Origin: Lepidurus packardi
Taxonomy: Eukaryota > Arthropoda > Branchiopoda > Notostraca > Triopsidae
DNA: 64,000 nucleotides
Assembly: GCA_023053545.1 (NCBI GenBank)
Contig: JAKZAN010000002.1
Coordinates: 8,800,790 to 8,864,789, forward strand
Direction of reading: 5' to 3'
This document shows positions 1-12,429 of the stretch, piece after piece (the first letter of the stretch is position 1; each line of letters starts with the position of its first letter). Below the pieces are notes generated by a model. It worked only from the letters and a program-made list of their open reading frames with translations. It was not told where the DNA came from and ran no database searches. A program made the position numbers and the translations under genes.

Positions 1-1
1 C

Positions 2-121
2 ATGCAAACTACCACCAAAGCCAAATTAGCTCGTAAAAGACATCGTGAAACTCTACGACTTATGCAACAAAACCAAGACGGATCTCAACCCCAACCAGGC
101 CCTTCTTCAGCAACTCCATAA
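2..121 (+). CDS. C-terminal end of an unidentified protein (5' truncated by window edge)
   Basis: The frame is open from the window edge to a TAA at 119-121 and gives about 39 residues. The peptide is basic in its first half (KAKLARKRHRETLRL) and ends in a Q/P/S-rich tail. Composition and position, converging tail-to-tail with TRAPPC10 about 150 bp away, suggest the last coding exon of a + strand gene that starts outside the window. The family is not recognisable. The stretch is short enough to be chance, so confidence is limited. Confidence 0.4.
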   Translation: MQTTTKAKLARKRHRETLRLMQQNQDGSQPQPGPSSATP

Positions 122-274
122 ACATATTTTTCTAACCGAAGGCATTTGTATATTTCAAGAAGAGACACATCAACATTTGCACCTTTCATATTCAATACAT
201 ACAGGTTATGTCGCATCAAACCCAAAGAATTTTGCATACGGAACTGGAAGTATTAATCAATTTCTCTCCTTTCT

Positions 275-3200
275 TTAAGAAAGGGATGAATCCATACCGC
301 TGGTATTTCCGGCAGCTGCAGCTAAGACATGAACTTGTTGCGCTTTGCTCCAGTTATAAACTTGGCCAGGACCAAACGGCTCTAATCTCGGTAGCGTCGG
401 AGTTGACAATCCAATCTCAGGTTTTCGAGACGCATCTAAATAACTTTCCCTGTCATCTCCCTTGCATATTGTAAAGTTTACGTACCTCTGTTGTTGCCTT
501 TTTGGTCTGCTGGAATGTATTTTGATAAGCGCACAGCAGGAAGAGGCAAGAATCCCCCCATTAAGGGCATAACGTCCAACGAAACTACATGTTTAGCTGA
601 TCCTTCCATAGTTACCACTCCTAAAATTTCAAAACGCAAAAAGTTGAATTTTTTCAAAAATTGTAATTGCACTTTTCTATCTTATTTTACCTGCTGTGCG
701 TCCACAAACGGCCCACATTGTCTGGTCAGCCAGTACTTCGTACATGAGCGAATTATTATCAGTAACGTGTCCTGGAGCGACGGTTAACGTCATTTGACAC
801 ATATTCCCCGACCGACAGAAATCGCTACCTTTAGTCGGTTCTACTCTAGACTTGATCGTATAAAGAGTCTAAAGTAAAAAAAAATAGTTTTCGGTGACTC
901 ATGGACTTACATAAATTTAAATGGACTTATGATTAATGGCTTATGTAATGTAATGGACGTGTTGGATAGCTTGTAGTTACATTAATAGTTAACATATAAA
1001 ACAAAAAACATACCTGATAATCGCTAACATCAATTGAATGTTTGTATGGAAACCAGACTTCAGAATCTCCTGGTTTGTATTTCATGGTAAACTCTGCTTT
1101 GATTGCCCCATAATTCCCATCTTTTTCAAGAATTTCCCACAAGAAATTCGCGGATTGCTCTTGAGAAATATTCTAAAACATAAAATTAAACCAAATGAAA
1201 ATGAAAAAAATCGTATTACTAAGAACTGATGATTCGGGTTTTGACTGGTGAATGTAAGACCCTCAACCTTGTTGTCCATCAGAACTAACGCAGGCTCCGA
1301 GACGCAAAACACACGTTCAAAGGCAGTGGACCCATGGACGACTACTTGCAAGTATTTTCGTAAGTGCGCGGTATGCAATTTATGATGAACCATGAATGGT
1401 GGAGTAAAGTGAAGTATAATATCGTGTAATTTCGGTGTCCAATGCGACTGGACTGTCACTTTGTGTTCAATGGTATTTGAGTCTTTTTGTTGCACCAAGT
1501 CTGCCATAACTCGGACTTGAATTGCCATAGATTCAAAAGCTTTCAAGGCACGTATCTGAATATCTGTTTCCCTTTTAAACTCTTCATTAGCGTCCAACTT
1601 GATAAGTAACCCCCGAGAAGCCCAAATCCGTAACGAACTTGCCTATCATCATCAGACCATTAGCACAAAAGTATTAAAACTGAAGAAAAAAGGGAAAAAC
1701 GCCCACATACTTCATAAAGAGGTTCGCTCCCCATCATGATCACTAGATCGATCTGCTGTTGTATTCCAGCCAGTAAATCGCAGCTGGCTTTGCATAACTG
1801 TATCGTAGGCATTTGCTTAGCTATCGTCAACGGAAACGGTCGTGTTGGGGCTTGGCCAATAAACTCGAGCTGCAAACAACGAAAAATAACCTGATTGAAC
1901 AGATAAACACCTTCAATTCCAGCCTGTAAACGAATGTATGATTATTTTCAGCTGCAAAAATGATCACTCCTGAAGATTACTTTTAAGTAAAGAATGATTT
2001 CGTTTAAGCCAGGATTTATGATGAGATTCTCAGCTGAGAACGACAAGGAAGAGTCTTGTTTAATTATGGGAGTATCTGTCACTTGTGTATGCTGACTATC
2101 TTTCCTCCTTGAAAGAAATTTGGGTAAAAAAGTTATATAGAATCACTATTACGATTTTTTTTTATCAACTACTTTAGGAGTTTGTGGACATTTTGACAAG
2201 CTAATCCCACAGAGCTCAAACCTCCGTCTTGCTTGTAAAACTGCTGTTCTTGCATACTAAGTCTGCTTGAGAAGAGTCCGAATTTTCCATCTTCAATCTC
2301 ACCAGATTGAGGACTTAAAAATACGTTAACGGGTGAGTCACCCGAGTTCGGTGAAACTGTTGGTTTGTGCTTGATGCTTACTTTCCGATCGGCAACTAAG
2401 ATAAGATATGTAAATGTATTAGCTCTGGATGTATTTAATTTAGCAAAATTACTCTCTTTCTTGGATTCGGCCTTGTATGCCGTCAAGGAAATTAACACGT
2501 GATTGCAAACCAAAGCTCGCGGAAAAGAACTCTCCACGGTTAAGGTTAACTCGATGAGAGAATCGCAGACAATCACTTTGTGTTGTGCTTCCCCTTTTAC
2601 AACAGCCGACGAAACCTTCAGAATTGATTTGTTGGACAAACATCGCGGGTTATCTAAGAGAAATACGATGCTGAACTCCGCAACATGACACCAAAAAAAT
2701 TTTCAAAACAAAAAAAGGAAAACTAACTAAAATTAAAACTAAACAAAAAAGCAGATAAATCACCCTTCAATTCTTTAGCTCCCAAGATCATTTCATCGAA
2801 GTAATGCTTTCGTCTTTCTTCGCTCAAAGAATCGTACGCTGCAATACACGCACAAGCTTTTACATACCTAATAAAACACATTCCAAAAAAAATCCTTAAA
2901 GACAACATAACTCTAAGGAGGATTACTTTTCAGTATCTTGCATGGCATTATAAACCTCCGCCAGTTCTACATGCGTAGCAGCGACTAATGTGTCCCATTT
3001 TTCCTCTGCAAAACTTTTCAAAGAATCGCTTAGAAAAACAGCCGCTTTATGTGGTTCTCCGAGTTTTACATAAAAACGAGCTAAATTTCGACCAATGGAT
3101 CTAGCCGAACGTAAACGTCCAACATGTTTATACGTTCCCATAGCGAGTTCACTTAACTCCTAAAAGAAACATTAACAAGTGAACTCATGAGCAGTCTAAA

Positions 3201-5875
3201 AATCGTAAAATATGACAAATTACCAAATAATGGCGCTTAAAAAGTTCTTTGGAAGACAGGCTTTCTTTTAGCTTGTCTACCGGGCTGGGCTGCTGTGATC
3301 CATCCGGAGTACAGCACTCCAACATGCCTGTGGATAACGTAACGACTTTATGGAGATGTTCGCTTTTCACCACAGCGTCTGGTAGCAGACCACACAATTG
3401 GCCCACTTCGTACAGCTGAAATATGACGGCCATTATGACTAGGAAAGATAAACACACGGATTTCCCGTAGTAACTGTATACCTTATCTTTGGCCACGCCC
3501 CATAATCCCGCCGTATGCAACGCAAATTGATCGCTCTGTTGGGTACCAGTACTGACAGCTGCATGACGTTGGCATGCCTGCAGGATTTCCAAACAAGACA
3601 AAAACACCCAACACGGCACCGCTCCTTCCACCATGACCACGCCCAGAATCCGCAATTCATGCACACAATTCTGTAAATACGGCAGACAACGCTGTGCGAC
3701 CTACATTTTTAGCCCAATACTATTAAAACCTTTCTGAAACACACAATTTGTTGTAAAAGGAACAATGCCACGAAAGTCGCATGTTGAGATCATGATGGAT
3801 ATTTGTAGACTACATTATTCTAGAAACAATAGAATTTGTTTCAAATTTTTCAAATAGGTGTTCACGAGTTATTTGCTCGGAAACTTTCGTTCATGATGCC
3901 ACAGACATTCTATGGCCTAGTTTACGAGACTGATTACCATGGTTACTGTTTCCTTTAGTACTCTCAACGCAAAACTAGCTCTCTTGTGTAACCACGGATA
4001 TATATGATATATATCTGTGGTGTTAAATTACCAAATTATTCTATTTGATGAAGTTGTTTCTCCAATAGCTTAATTACTTCCTAATTATATGGAACGCAAA
4101 ATATAACTAGACATTTTTTTTTTAGACTTATTAAATAGGAAGTCACTTATTGATGGCGTTTGCCCTGTAAGCTTACCTCTGCGAGCTTATTTTGGATGAA
4201 AAGAAGCGAGCACTGTCGAGCCAAGAGATAATTACGGAAATCAATCAACGAGGTGCTCTTATTTTCAATCTTGGTTCTTAAATTCTGGTTCGTATCACTG
4301 TCCATAGCTAAACAAACTCCGTTCCAGATTTGGGGAGGCGACTGAAAACTGCACAGCCATTTAGGCATTTCTGAGAAAATTGAAAGGAGAACGTTTAAAA
4401 GTTTTGATAAGTTTCTCAGTGGGTTTCCGGTTTCATGCGAAAAGTTTTACCTCCCATGGTAGAATTTAGCACGAATTGGGTAAACAACGCATCAAGCTCA
4501 TCGTACTGGACCAACGCTTCATCATGTAATCCCAGCATTTCGAACACGAACGCTAATTCTTCCTGACAAGGACGTAATGGAAAATTACGTCAGACAACTG
4601 AGTCATTTGATCTGGCCGTACTTGCATGAGGAAATAATCGGCAAAATTCCAAGTGGGGTCATTTCTATGCTCACGCCTTGTTCGCATGTTATCTTCAAAT
4701 TTGGTGATCACTCGATTGAATCCAGCCAAAAGCGCTTGTCGGACGCGGAACAAACATGTTTGCCAAGAATCTGAAGACCGGGAATCCACTTTATTGGGGT
4801 CCAGAACGGATATGCATCTATGCAGAGGTTAAACGAAGGTTATGATCCAATCCTTCTATGAATAACCATCACCTTTCGGGATTCTTGCCCCCGAAATCAC
4901 TCCTGATACGATCCAGAACTGTGGTGCGAGGTAAAAGCTTATTTCCTTTCCGCGAATCCGAGTTTTCCACAACAATAATGAGCCAGTCAGGGTTTTCCGA
5001 GCCTCGAACTTGGCTAAACCATGTCTGAATTCCATCTCTTGCAGTTGACTTGTACACTTCCAAGTCCTAAATGTAGCCAAAATAAACAAAACTGGGTTTT
5101 TGCAAAACCGTAAGACCAAAAGAATAAAAAAAAGGTTAGAAAACAAGGAACTTTTTTGTACCGAGCAATCCAGCCAATAAGTATGCAACACTTGTCTGCC
5201 CCTCAATTTGGGGATGTGATCAGTTTCTTTCGCTGGCGAATGTGCAGCGTCAAAGAGCTGGAAACCAGCTGAAAGTGTTACAGCTCGTGGAATGCGACCA
5301 TAAGAACGCTTCCATTCAATCGTTTCATGCGCCAAACCTTGGCTCAACAACACTTCCAATGTGCCAAATAGCTCTACATCCCCTGCATCTAAAATACATT
5401 TAAAAAAATCAAATAAAAATACATAGTCAAAAACCAGAAACCACTCGTTGTTAATAATTGCACGGGTGAATAAACAAAAAATAATTACAACAAAAACAAA
5501 TAATTACACGAGTGTTAATTAAAACCGCCAGTTTTAATTGACATTCGTATAACTCCTTTTTATAATAAAACGAATTCCCTATCAATTCCCTTCTCGGAAA
5601 AAATTAATAATAGAATAATTTCAGCAAGCGTTGAGATCACGCCAAATCGCGTGACTACTCAAAACAATAAAAAGTGACTTTAAAATTTTCTTAATGTTTC
5701 TATGCATAACTCGACAACTAGTTCTCGCTTAACGAATAGGGACTATATAGGAACTTTCCGACTAGACTTTCACTCTATTGTTCGTTGAAAATTGATTGTC
5801 AGAGGGTTAATGCAATTTTGAAGGATAAAATAAACCATAAAATGCCTTACATGTAGTAACGGGTTTAGTCTCCAT
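275..5875 (-). CDS. TRAPPC10: Trafficking protein particle complex subunit 10 (TRAPPC10), 18 coding exons
   Basis: This is a subunit of the TRAPP II complex, which tethers vesicles and activates Rab GTPases at the Golgi. Exons from the 3' end are 275-435, 486-620, 691-868, 1014-1172, 1220-1642, 1711-1923, 1981-2107, 2173-2653, 2764-2867, 2927-3159, 3224-3415, 3482-3700, 4177-4370, 4451-4562, 4622-4817, 4873-5066, 5162-5388 and 5851-5875. Junction phases agree throughout and give about 1190 aa, against roughly 1260 for the vertebrate protein. Family landmarks are the N-terminal METKPVTT..AGD start, EWKRSYGR, FEDNMRTRREHR, CWVFLSCLEILQ, GRLRSARSIGRNLARFY, CQNVHKLL, LMYEVLADQTMWAVCG and a C-terminal LDVMPLMGGFLPLPAVRLSKY block. 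The first coding exon is only 25 nt and is followed by a 462-nt intron. The last intron (436-485) is 50 nt. The gene is divergent from NOX4. Confidence 0.93.
3985..4026. repeat. Near-perfect palindrome in a TRAPPC10 intron
   Basis: Two arms of about 15 nt (ACCACGGATATATAT and its near-exact reverse complement) face each other across a single base inside the 476-nt intron between the exons 3482-3700 and 4177-4370. The RNA would form a tight hairpin with one mismatch. No function is evident. Confidence 0.6.
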
Positions 5876-7018
5876 GGCGCCAATGTTCTGACAATCAACG
5901 ATAAGTGATCAGACAATACCGGACACCTATGAGAAAAAAACATTCACAAAAAATATGAAATCCAAAGTTTAACTTTTTTTTCGTTTTGTTTCGTACGGTT
6001 ATCTTGTAACAAACCACTCTCCAACGCAGACTGATAATAAAAGAAACTTAATCCAGCTACGCGCCCCCCTCCCTATGTTGCAAAGCCTTGGTGAGGTCAA
6101 GTGTAAACGAGCTTATGTTTCCTTAAAGAACTCCATAAGTCGAAAAAGGAATAAAAAGATACAACTACATTATGCGTGCAAACCGCCATAGCTTCACAGC
6201 TTTGTTTACCATAACAGTTTGGCGCCGTGCCAAAGCAGATTTTTGCATAATTTCGATGCAAAGTAACCGGTTTCCGCTCAGTTTGGTTAATTACAACCTC
6301 GTCTGATGCTACTGCATCTACTCGACAAGCCCATTCAAACAACACAAAGTTATTTTAGGTGGATCACCTCACTGGCAATGATTAAACCGACTGTTGTAAG
6401 CTGTTAGTCAAAGCTAAAAATTCTGAGTTCGCCGTCTCTCCATATTACATACACAAAAACCCCGAAAGCGGATCGGTCGTGAGAGTGACTTTGGTTAGTG
6501 GAAGGAAGAAAATCCCTTGGAACGTCCCACGTGTCTGCCAGTCTGATCTCAGCTATTATGCAGAGAAGAAGCAATCTCCCATTTTGGCCGGCGTGACTTG
6601 TTTTTTTCCTACAGTTTCTTGTACAAAATTCACCGGACCGTGTTGCTTTTTATGGTTTTCGCACTATTTTCTCCAGATTTTTGCTCAACGACGCTAGTTC
6701 TTCGCTCCTTTGTAAATTGGTTTCCTCGTTTTTGAATTAATTTATATATTTCCCGTTGGCAAAAGACCGGAGGAATAGACCGGTTTTAATGAGAGGCACG
6801 ATTTTTGCCAATAGTACGCCAATTATGCAGTGTTATGTTGGGCTCTGATGCCCAGATTGAATCACGTCTAGTCATTTGGCCTTTTATATGCATTGATTAA
6901 CTTGGAAGCGTGCGAAAAAGGTTCTTTATTTATTGGGGAGTTTTCGTGTGCGTCGGGAACGGAAGGAAAGTGAATTAGGAATTCGGACGAGGGAAAAGTT
7001 TTAGCTTCATCACCAAAT
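5876..7018. other. Divergent intergenic region between TRAPPC10 and NOX4
   Basis: This stretch separates the two head-to-head start codons and must hold both promoters and 5' UTRs. A 249-nt - strand ORF at 6097-6345 is open but starts with a non-ATG codon, has no family resemblance and lacks a convincing splice context, so it is not called. No other gene is seen. Confidence 0.6.
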
Positions 7019-10000
7019 ATGGCTTGCTGTTGGTGGGACCTAGTCTGGAAATGCCTTAGGACCTGCGTGGCAAGATACGGTCTTTTGGTGAGTCGACTAT
7101 AGACAGTAGTTTACAGTTTTTTCTTCTTCTTCTTCTTTTGACCTTTTTTGCATGGTTGGAATGATAAGATTTTGTGTCCTTTTCTCTCGTTTTTATTGTT
7201 GAGAAGAACGTAAAGGTGATGAGGCTACGTCGTTGCCTATTTAAGGGCCTGACTTCCCCTTCTTTTGTCGTTATTGTTGCCTGAGAGGTCGCAATAATGG
7301 TAAAATAAATCTCTTTTTTGTGTCTAGTTGATTTGGGTGGGCATTAACTGGCTCGTTTTCTGGAGCACGTACAGGATGTATAAGGGACAACCTCAGTACT
7401 TTTACTTACGAAATATCCTCGGAGTAAGTTTCCCCTTTTCACATCCTACGAGAAAAACATAAAAGAAAGAAATTTACGGGACATAAACTGACACATGACA
7501 CCCATAACGGCACATTAGAACTCACCAAAAAATAAATTTAAAATAAAATAAGTCGTAAAAAAGGCTCCAAGTTAGCGCTGGCAGAATTACGGTCTTTAAA
7601 CAAACTTTGCTGCTGAAAACTTACAATGTATAGTGAATTTTTCGGGGCTTTGAAACAACATCACCACGGTTTGTTTTCTTTTCCGATGAATGGCTGTTAT
7701 CAAAGTTAAAGATAATGTTTAGAGATGGCGACTGTAATTCTCAAGACGCCTTAGATCCAATGTCAAAAAATGCTGTGACAAACACTCAGTGTGTCTTTGC
7801 CGAGTCCTAAACTTCTCAACCAAACGCAAAAGCTTCAACGCAAGCATTAAGAATGCCAAATCTTTACTCTGTAATCGTGGTTGACTGCGTTTACTTTAAC
7901 TTATGGCGCAGATGACCGAATTCTGACGTGCAGCGAATTCGAGCCAAGTTGTTTTCTTTTCATTTTTAAAAGTTTTAAACATGTTAAATCTCTTGACGTT
8001 AGCTCGTTTTTCATTTAAAAGACACTAACCACTGACAAAAATAATTTTTCAAAAAAATCTGAATAAATACATAAAAGTACCCATAGCACCTGAGAGCTTT
8101 GTAGACTGTTTTAAGGCCACGGTGTACTACAAGTAATTGTTCATATTTTGTCAAAAGATGGCACTGATGTCATACCATTTCTCATTGTAATTTAATAAAT
8201 TTTAGAAAAGAAACAGAAAGACATAATTGAAAAATTATTTTTCTAGAAAATCTTAATAACAACATCTACTTTATCTGCTGCTTAAGATTTTGGTACATGA
8301 TTTATTTAAAATGTTCATAGCTTGAACACTACGAAAGAAATTAGTGAAACCGCTATTAAACATGAAAATCAGCAGACAAAGTAGATCTATACATCTCATG
8401 CATTACTGTCACAATACAATTTCATTGCATTGCGCAGAGAAATGGGCATTTCTAATCAAAATTTGTCATGCTGAAGCGCCGATTATGTTCCAATACACCG
8501 TGGCCTAAAGAACGGGAAATAAACAGTGACCACGGTAACAACGGACATAAACCTTACTTTACATGTCGGTGACGTTCCGACCCAAAGTTTGCATCCGATT
8601 AAAACGTGAAAAGGCTGCGGAAAAATTCGAAATAAAGTTATCGTTCCTAGATAATGTAGCCTACAAGTATCCATAAAAAATCTCATCATTTGATTTTGGT
8701 GGCCTTGGACCTTTAAACCGTTACCTTACCTTAGACGTTAACCGTTACCTTAGACAGTGTCAATTTACGAATTGCGTTTTAAAATCCCAGAATTAGTGTC
8801 GATATCGAGTACTAAAACTTTTTAAGAGCTAATAAATGGTTTTATAGCGAGGATTATGCATATCGCGCGGTACAGGCGCGATGCTTAATCTCGGCTGCTG
8901 TGTAGTTATCTTACCCATGTGCCGCATTTTAACTACATTGGTTCGCCAATGCTCGAGCAAAATCTCGCGCCAAATTACCATTTTTGTGCTGGATCGGGCT
9001 AAAGTATGTCATATAGTTTGCGCCTACACCATCATTCTCGCTTCCGGTAAAGCCACATACAACAGAGATATTCTCTGTGTAGAGATTTTAAGATTCTTAA
9101 TTGATATGCTTTTTTTTATTACTTGTTCAGTGGCTCACACGATAGCGCATATTCTCAACGCTATCAATTTCTCCAACTACTACAACTTGGCTTATCCGGA
9201 AGTCAATTTAGCGCACTATCCAGGTCAAGTAAGTTGTTTTAAACTTTTTTTTTTAACTTATGCTCAAAAGCCAGTACGAATCTCGAGTCTTAGTCATTTT
9301 CTGCTGAAAGAAAAGAACGGAAAAAACTTCCAACCGTCGACGTCTAAACAAGTCGTTCGCTTTTTTCACCCTTTTCTTCTCGTCTATTTAAAAATGGCGA
9401 TTCTAAATCCCCATGCTAAAAACCCGAGTTTTACGCCCAATTTACGAGTGGTTTGTCTTCTGACATTGGCCAGTTGCTCGACGCTTATCGCATTCAACCC
9501 ATCACGATACTAATTCCTTAACTTACGACTCCTAACTAAAATTCAAACTAAAATGTTGTTTTTGTTATTAAGAATTTACTTTATTTTAATTCTATTTTAG
9601 ATTAACTGAAACGATTCACCTTTTACTTTTTTATTATTTCAAAATATTTTGCTTTACTTTAAAACTGCGTTTTAATTTAATTTCAAGTTTTAGTTTAAGT
9701 TATTTTATTTGAAGTTTAAAATTTTATTTTATTTAATCTACTTAATCTGTTTAATATAGGTTACAGTTTTAATATAAATTTTTGTGGTTCATAGGATCCT
9801 TTCACGATGCTACTCACTACAGGTTAGTTTTTCAACGTAAACATGGGGTTCTTGCTGACTTGTAAAATTATTATGTTTTTTTAAAACGCTTTTTTGCTGT
9901 TTTTCTTTAGTGCCAGGGGTCACGGGGTTACTTATGGTGATAGTGCTTCTGGCCTTGGTCATCACATCCAGCAAGCCTTTCCGAAGTCAGCATTTTAATG

Positions 10001-11768
10001 CGTTTTGGTACACACATCATTTGTTTGCCCTCTTTATGATTCTGCTGGTATGCCATCCACTTGGGTAGGTGCGTATATCGCGTAACTCAACAGACCCCCG
10101 TACTTAACGAGTACTGTATTCTTCTCTCACGTCTTTCACACAGAGGCGTTCTCAAAGAACAAATCAACATTCGACAACATGAGCCTGGCTGTGTTCTCAT
10201 TTCAAATGACACACAGCATCCAGTCATTGAAGCTCTGCCAGAACCCGAAGAAGAAAGTTTTATGGAGCAGAAAAACGCGACTCTGTGTCGAACCCATCCT
10301 GAATTCAAGTCAATGGAAACACAGGTTTAACGCGTACTTTTACTGATTACGAAACATGCAAAATTCTCTTTATTTTAATTCGACAGACGTGGATTTGGGT
10401 TTCGGTGGCGCTCATAATCTACTCGGGTGATTTAGCTATCCGAATCATGAAGCGGAACCGCCCAGCTCATTTGATGGCTGCTTTCCAACATCCAGGAAAT
10501 ATCCTTGAACTGCAACTGAGTCAACCGAAATTTTCCTCCAAACCATGCCAGGTAAAACCTCCCTAAACACTCTAATTTCCTTAACCATAACTTTTTGGTC
10601 CTGACGTAGTATGTGTTCCTGCAATGCGAAGATATTTCCATGTTTGAATGGCATCCATTTTCCGTTACTTCCGTAATATCGCCACTTGTTTGACATTACT
10701 ACTTGTATTTTAACGAGACTTTGTTTTTTAGTGTCCTGATGAGACTCACAACTATTTAAGCGTTCATATAAAGACACTAGGAGACTGGTCAAGTGCGTAG
10801 TAGAATTCACCTGCTACCAGAATAATTTTTAATAGATTTTATTATTTTTTATTGATTTTGCTAACTTTAGAAAAAGTTGCTGATCTTGTGAACTTGACAC
10901 ATGCTTATCATTCAGATTTGAATCCTCAGCGGAGAAAGCTAACGTAAGCATTTCTGAATTTCTTTCCAAGATTTGACTTACGTCTATTTTTTTACTGCAG
11001 GTTTTCTGTTGATGGACCTTTTTCTAGTCCTACAACTGGCATTTTAAGTTCGAAAATCGCCATTTGCATCGCAGGAGGAATCGGCATAACGCCGTTTATC
11101 TCGGTTGCGCATTACATCATGTAAGTTTCTTTCTTTATTTTTTGTTAAAGAAAAGAAATTACTTCAGAACTTGGATTGTATGCTTTTTGTTAAGACGACA
11201 AGGATGGACAAGAAAGCCTGAAAGACTGCATTTACTCTGGGTCGTCCGAAAGACATCGGATTTTGTCTGGGCTGCACCTGTACTAGCTCGTTTGCTGGAG
11301 GAGGTACACAATTGACTTTTAGAGTCCGTATTTGGATATCAATACGCTTATTATAGGCGTGGAATAATGAACAACCTGAGAAATTCGAGCTCCGTTTGCA
11401 TGTAACAGGCCCACAGGAAATGACGGAAAAAGAATCAGAAGTAAATGCTGCAATAGTAGTTTCATTCTGGGACTTAATGACTTATTTGTGTGTTTGCAGA
11501 GTTGGAAACTACCCGAAAGTATTCGTTCGAGAATAAGTTTTGGGAGGCCAAATTGGGATGAATTATTTCAGTTCTGGCAAGACATATACGAAGGGTAACT
11601 TTGCCATTATGAGCTTCGACAGAATTGGGTTGTCATAATGTTTACTATAGGTGTCAAATGCAGGTGTTTTCATGTGGACCAAAACAGATCAACCAAGCCA
11701 TTCAACGCGTTCTCTTTCAGCGAAGCTGTAAAGGAAAATTTGTATATACATACGAGGCATTTCCCTAA
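7019..11768 (+). CDS. NOX4: NOX4-like NADPH oxidase (arthropod NOX4 type), 16 exons
   Basis: This membrane flavocytochrome moves electrons from NADPH through FAD and two haems to oxygen, forming superoxide/H2O2. Exons are 7019-7087, 7328-7423, 8848-9046, 9131-9228, 9795-9822, 9911-10064, 10144-10324, 10387-10551, 10610-10672, 10732-10792, 10871-10943, 11001-11120, 11168-11303, 11357-11440, 11500-11594 and 11651-11768. All phases fit, giving 579 aa, close to vertebrate NOX4. Haem-ligand candidates are H110 and H124 in TM3 and H199/H200 and H212 in TM5 (FWYTHH...CH). The FAD motif HPFSVTS is near 345, the NADPH-site GPF near 400, AGGIGITPF at 420-428 and CGP near 550, and the C-terminus is aromatic (EAFP). 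A long loop before TWIW and the GLCISRGTGAMLNL block resemble NOX4 more than NOX2/NOX5, and there are no EF-hands. NOX4-class enzymes normally pair with p22phox, which is not in this window. Exon 5 is a 28-nt microexon. Confidence 0.92.
8115..8505. mobile_element. Harbinger-type MITE in NOX4 intron 2
   Basis: The 391-bp element begins GGCCACGGTGTA and ends with the exact reverse complement. It is flanked by TAA on both sides (8112-8114 and 8506-8508), a 3-bp target duplication of the T-W-A kind typical of PIF/Harbinger elements. It has no coding capacity. Internal inverted segments (about 8263-8290 against 8365-8388, sharing CTACTTTRTCTGCTG) would let it fold back on itself. The ends share GGCC with the larger Harbinger at 12430 but the rest of the terminal repeat differs, so it was probably mobilised by a different family member. 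Confidence 0.65.
9535..9790. repeat. T-rich low-complexity tract in NOX4 intron 4
   Basis: The intron between 9228 and 9795 is almost entirely A/T with repeated TTTTAATTTA and TTTATTT strings. No gene or structured element is visible. Confidence 0.6.
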
Positions 11769-12426
11769 GTTAACTTAATACATAAATATAAACTTCAAAC
11801 TTACTATGATAATTACGATGCCATTTCCTGAGTGATGAAGTGAAGACCTCTCCACAGCGTTCCGTTAGACGCAAATGGGAAGTTTCCTGGAAATTTTGTT
11901 GAATTACGCAATTTAACACTTTAATTTGAATGGAAAACCTTTATCAACACATCACATTCACTTCAAATTTAAGATTTGCTCAGGTTACATGGGTTTATAA
12001 CGACAATGTCATGATAACAAGGCGGAAAACCTCACGTCCATGTCAATAAACACAGCAGATCAAGTAATCGAATCGAGGTCGACTATAACGTTAGAAAAAC
12101 CGGGTGTAGATAAAACAGGAAACGCGAAACGTACCAAATCAGCTCTCAGCGTTGGAGTTAAGATTAGCCCTATCGCGTTTTACTAAGTGAGCAAACATTG
12201 GAGTGTTTGAACTTGATAATTAGGTTGCCAAATATTAAATAAAAGCTTCATTTTTCTTTATGCGTCTCTAAGTAACGAATTTATTATGGTAAGCTATTTA
12301 CTATTTTTCCGGGGGATTTCCCTCGCGCAGTTTCGCAGGATCTTTTCGCGTTTTACCATTTCGTGTTTCTCAATCGGAATATCGACACACAAACAAACCA
12401 AATCGATTACACCGCATTCAACACGA
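11769..12426. other. Intergenic DNA between NOX4 and the Harbinger insertion
   Basis: This stretch holds the NOX4 3' UTR and probably the ATE1 promoter and start of its 5' UTR. An AATAAA lies near 12238. No ORF of note is present. Confidence 0.5.
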
Positions 12427-12429
12427 TAG
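12427..12429. repeat. Target site duplication (left copy, TAG)
   Basis: TAG directly precedes the left inverted repeat and is matched by TAG at 15557-15559 directly after the right one. Three-base duplications are the norm for PIF/Harbinger. Confidence 0.7.

Noticed and set aside
457..485. A 29-nt last intron in TRAPPC10
   Set aside because: A more distant acceptor gives a 50-nt intron in the same phase with a normal length.
1870..1890. A 21-nt intron in TRAPPC10 flanked by GT and AG
   Set aside because: Too short to splice, and the 21 nt are in frame and fit the family when kept as coding.
3185..3664. 159-codon - strand ORF as one exon
   Set aside because: It reads through a TRAPPC10 intron (3416-3481); only the two ends match the family.
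6097..6345. - strand 82-codon ORF between TRAPPC10 and NOX4
   Set aside because: Non-ATG start, no recognised family, no firm splice sites.
8881..9513. 210-codon + strand ORF
   Set aside because: It is NOX4 exons 3 and 4 read through their introns; the part after 9228 has no family similarity and the donor at 9229 is good.
10445..10810. - strand ORF opposite NOX4 exons 8-10
   Set aside because: Shadow of the real + strand exons; no family match.
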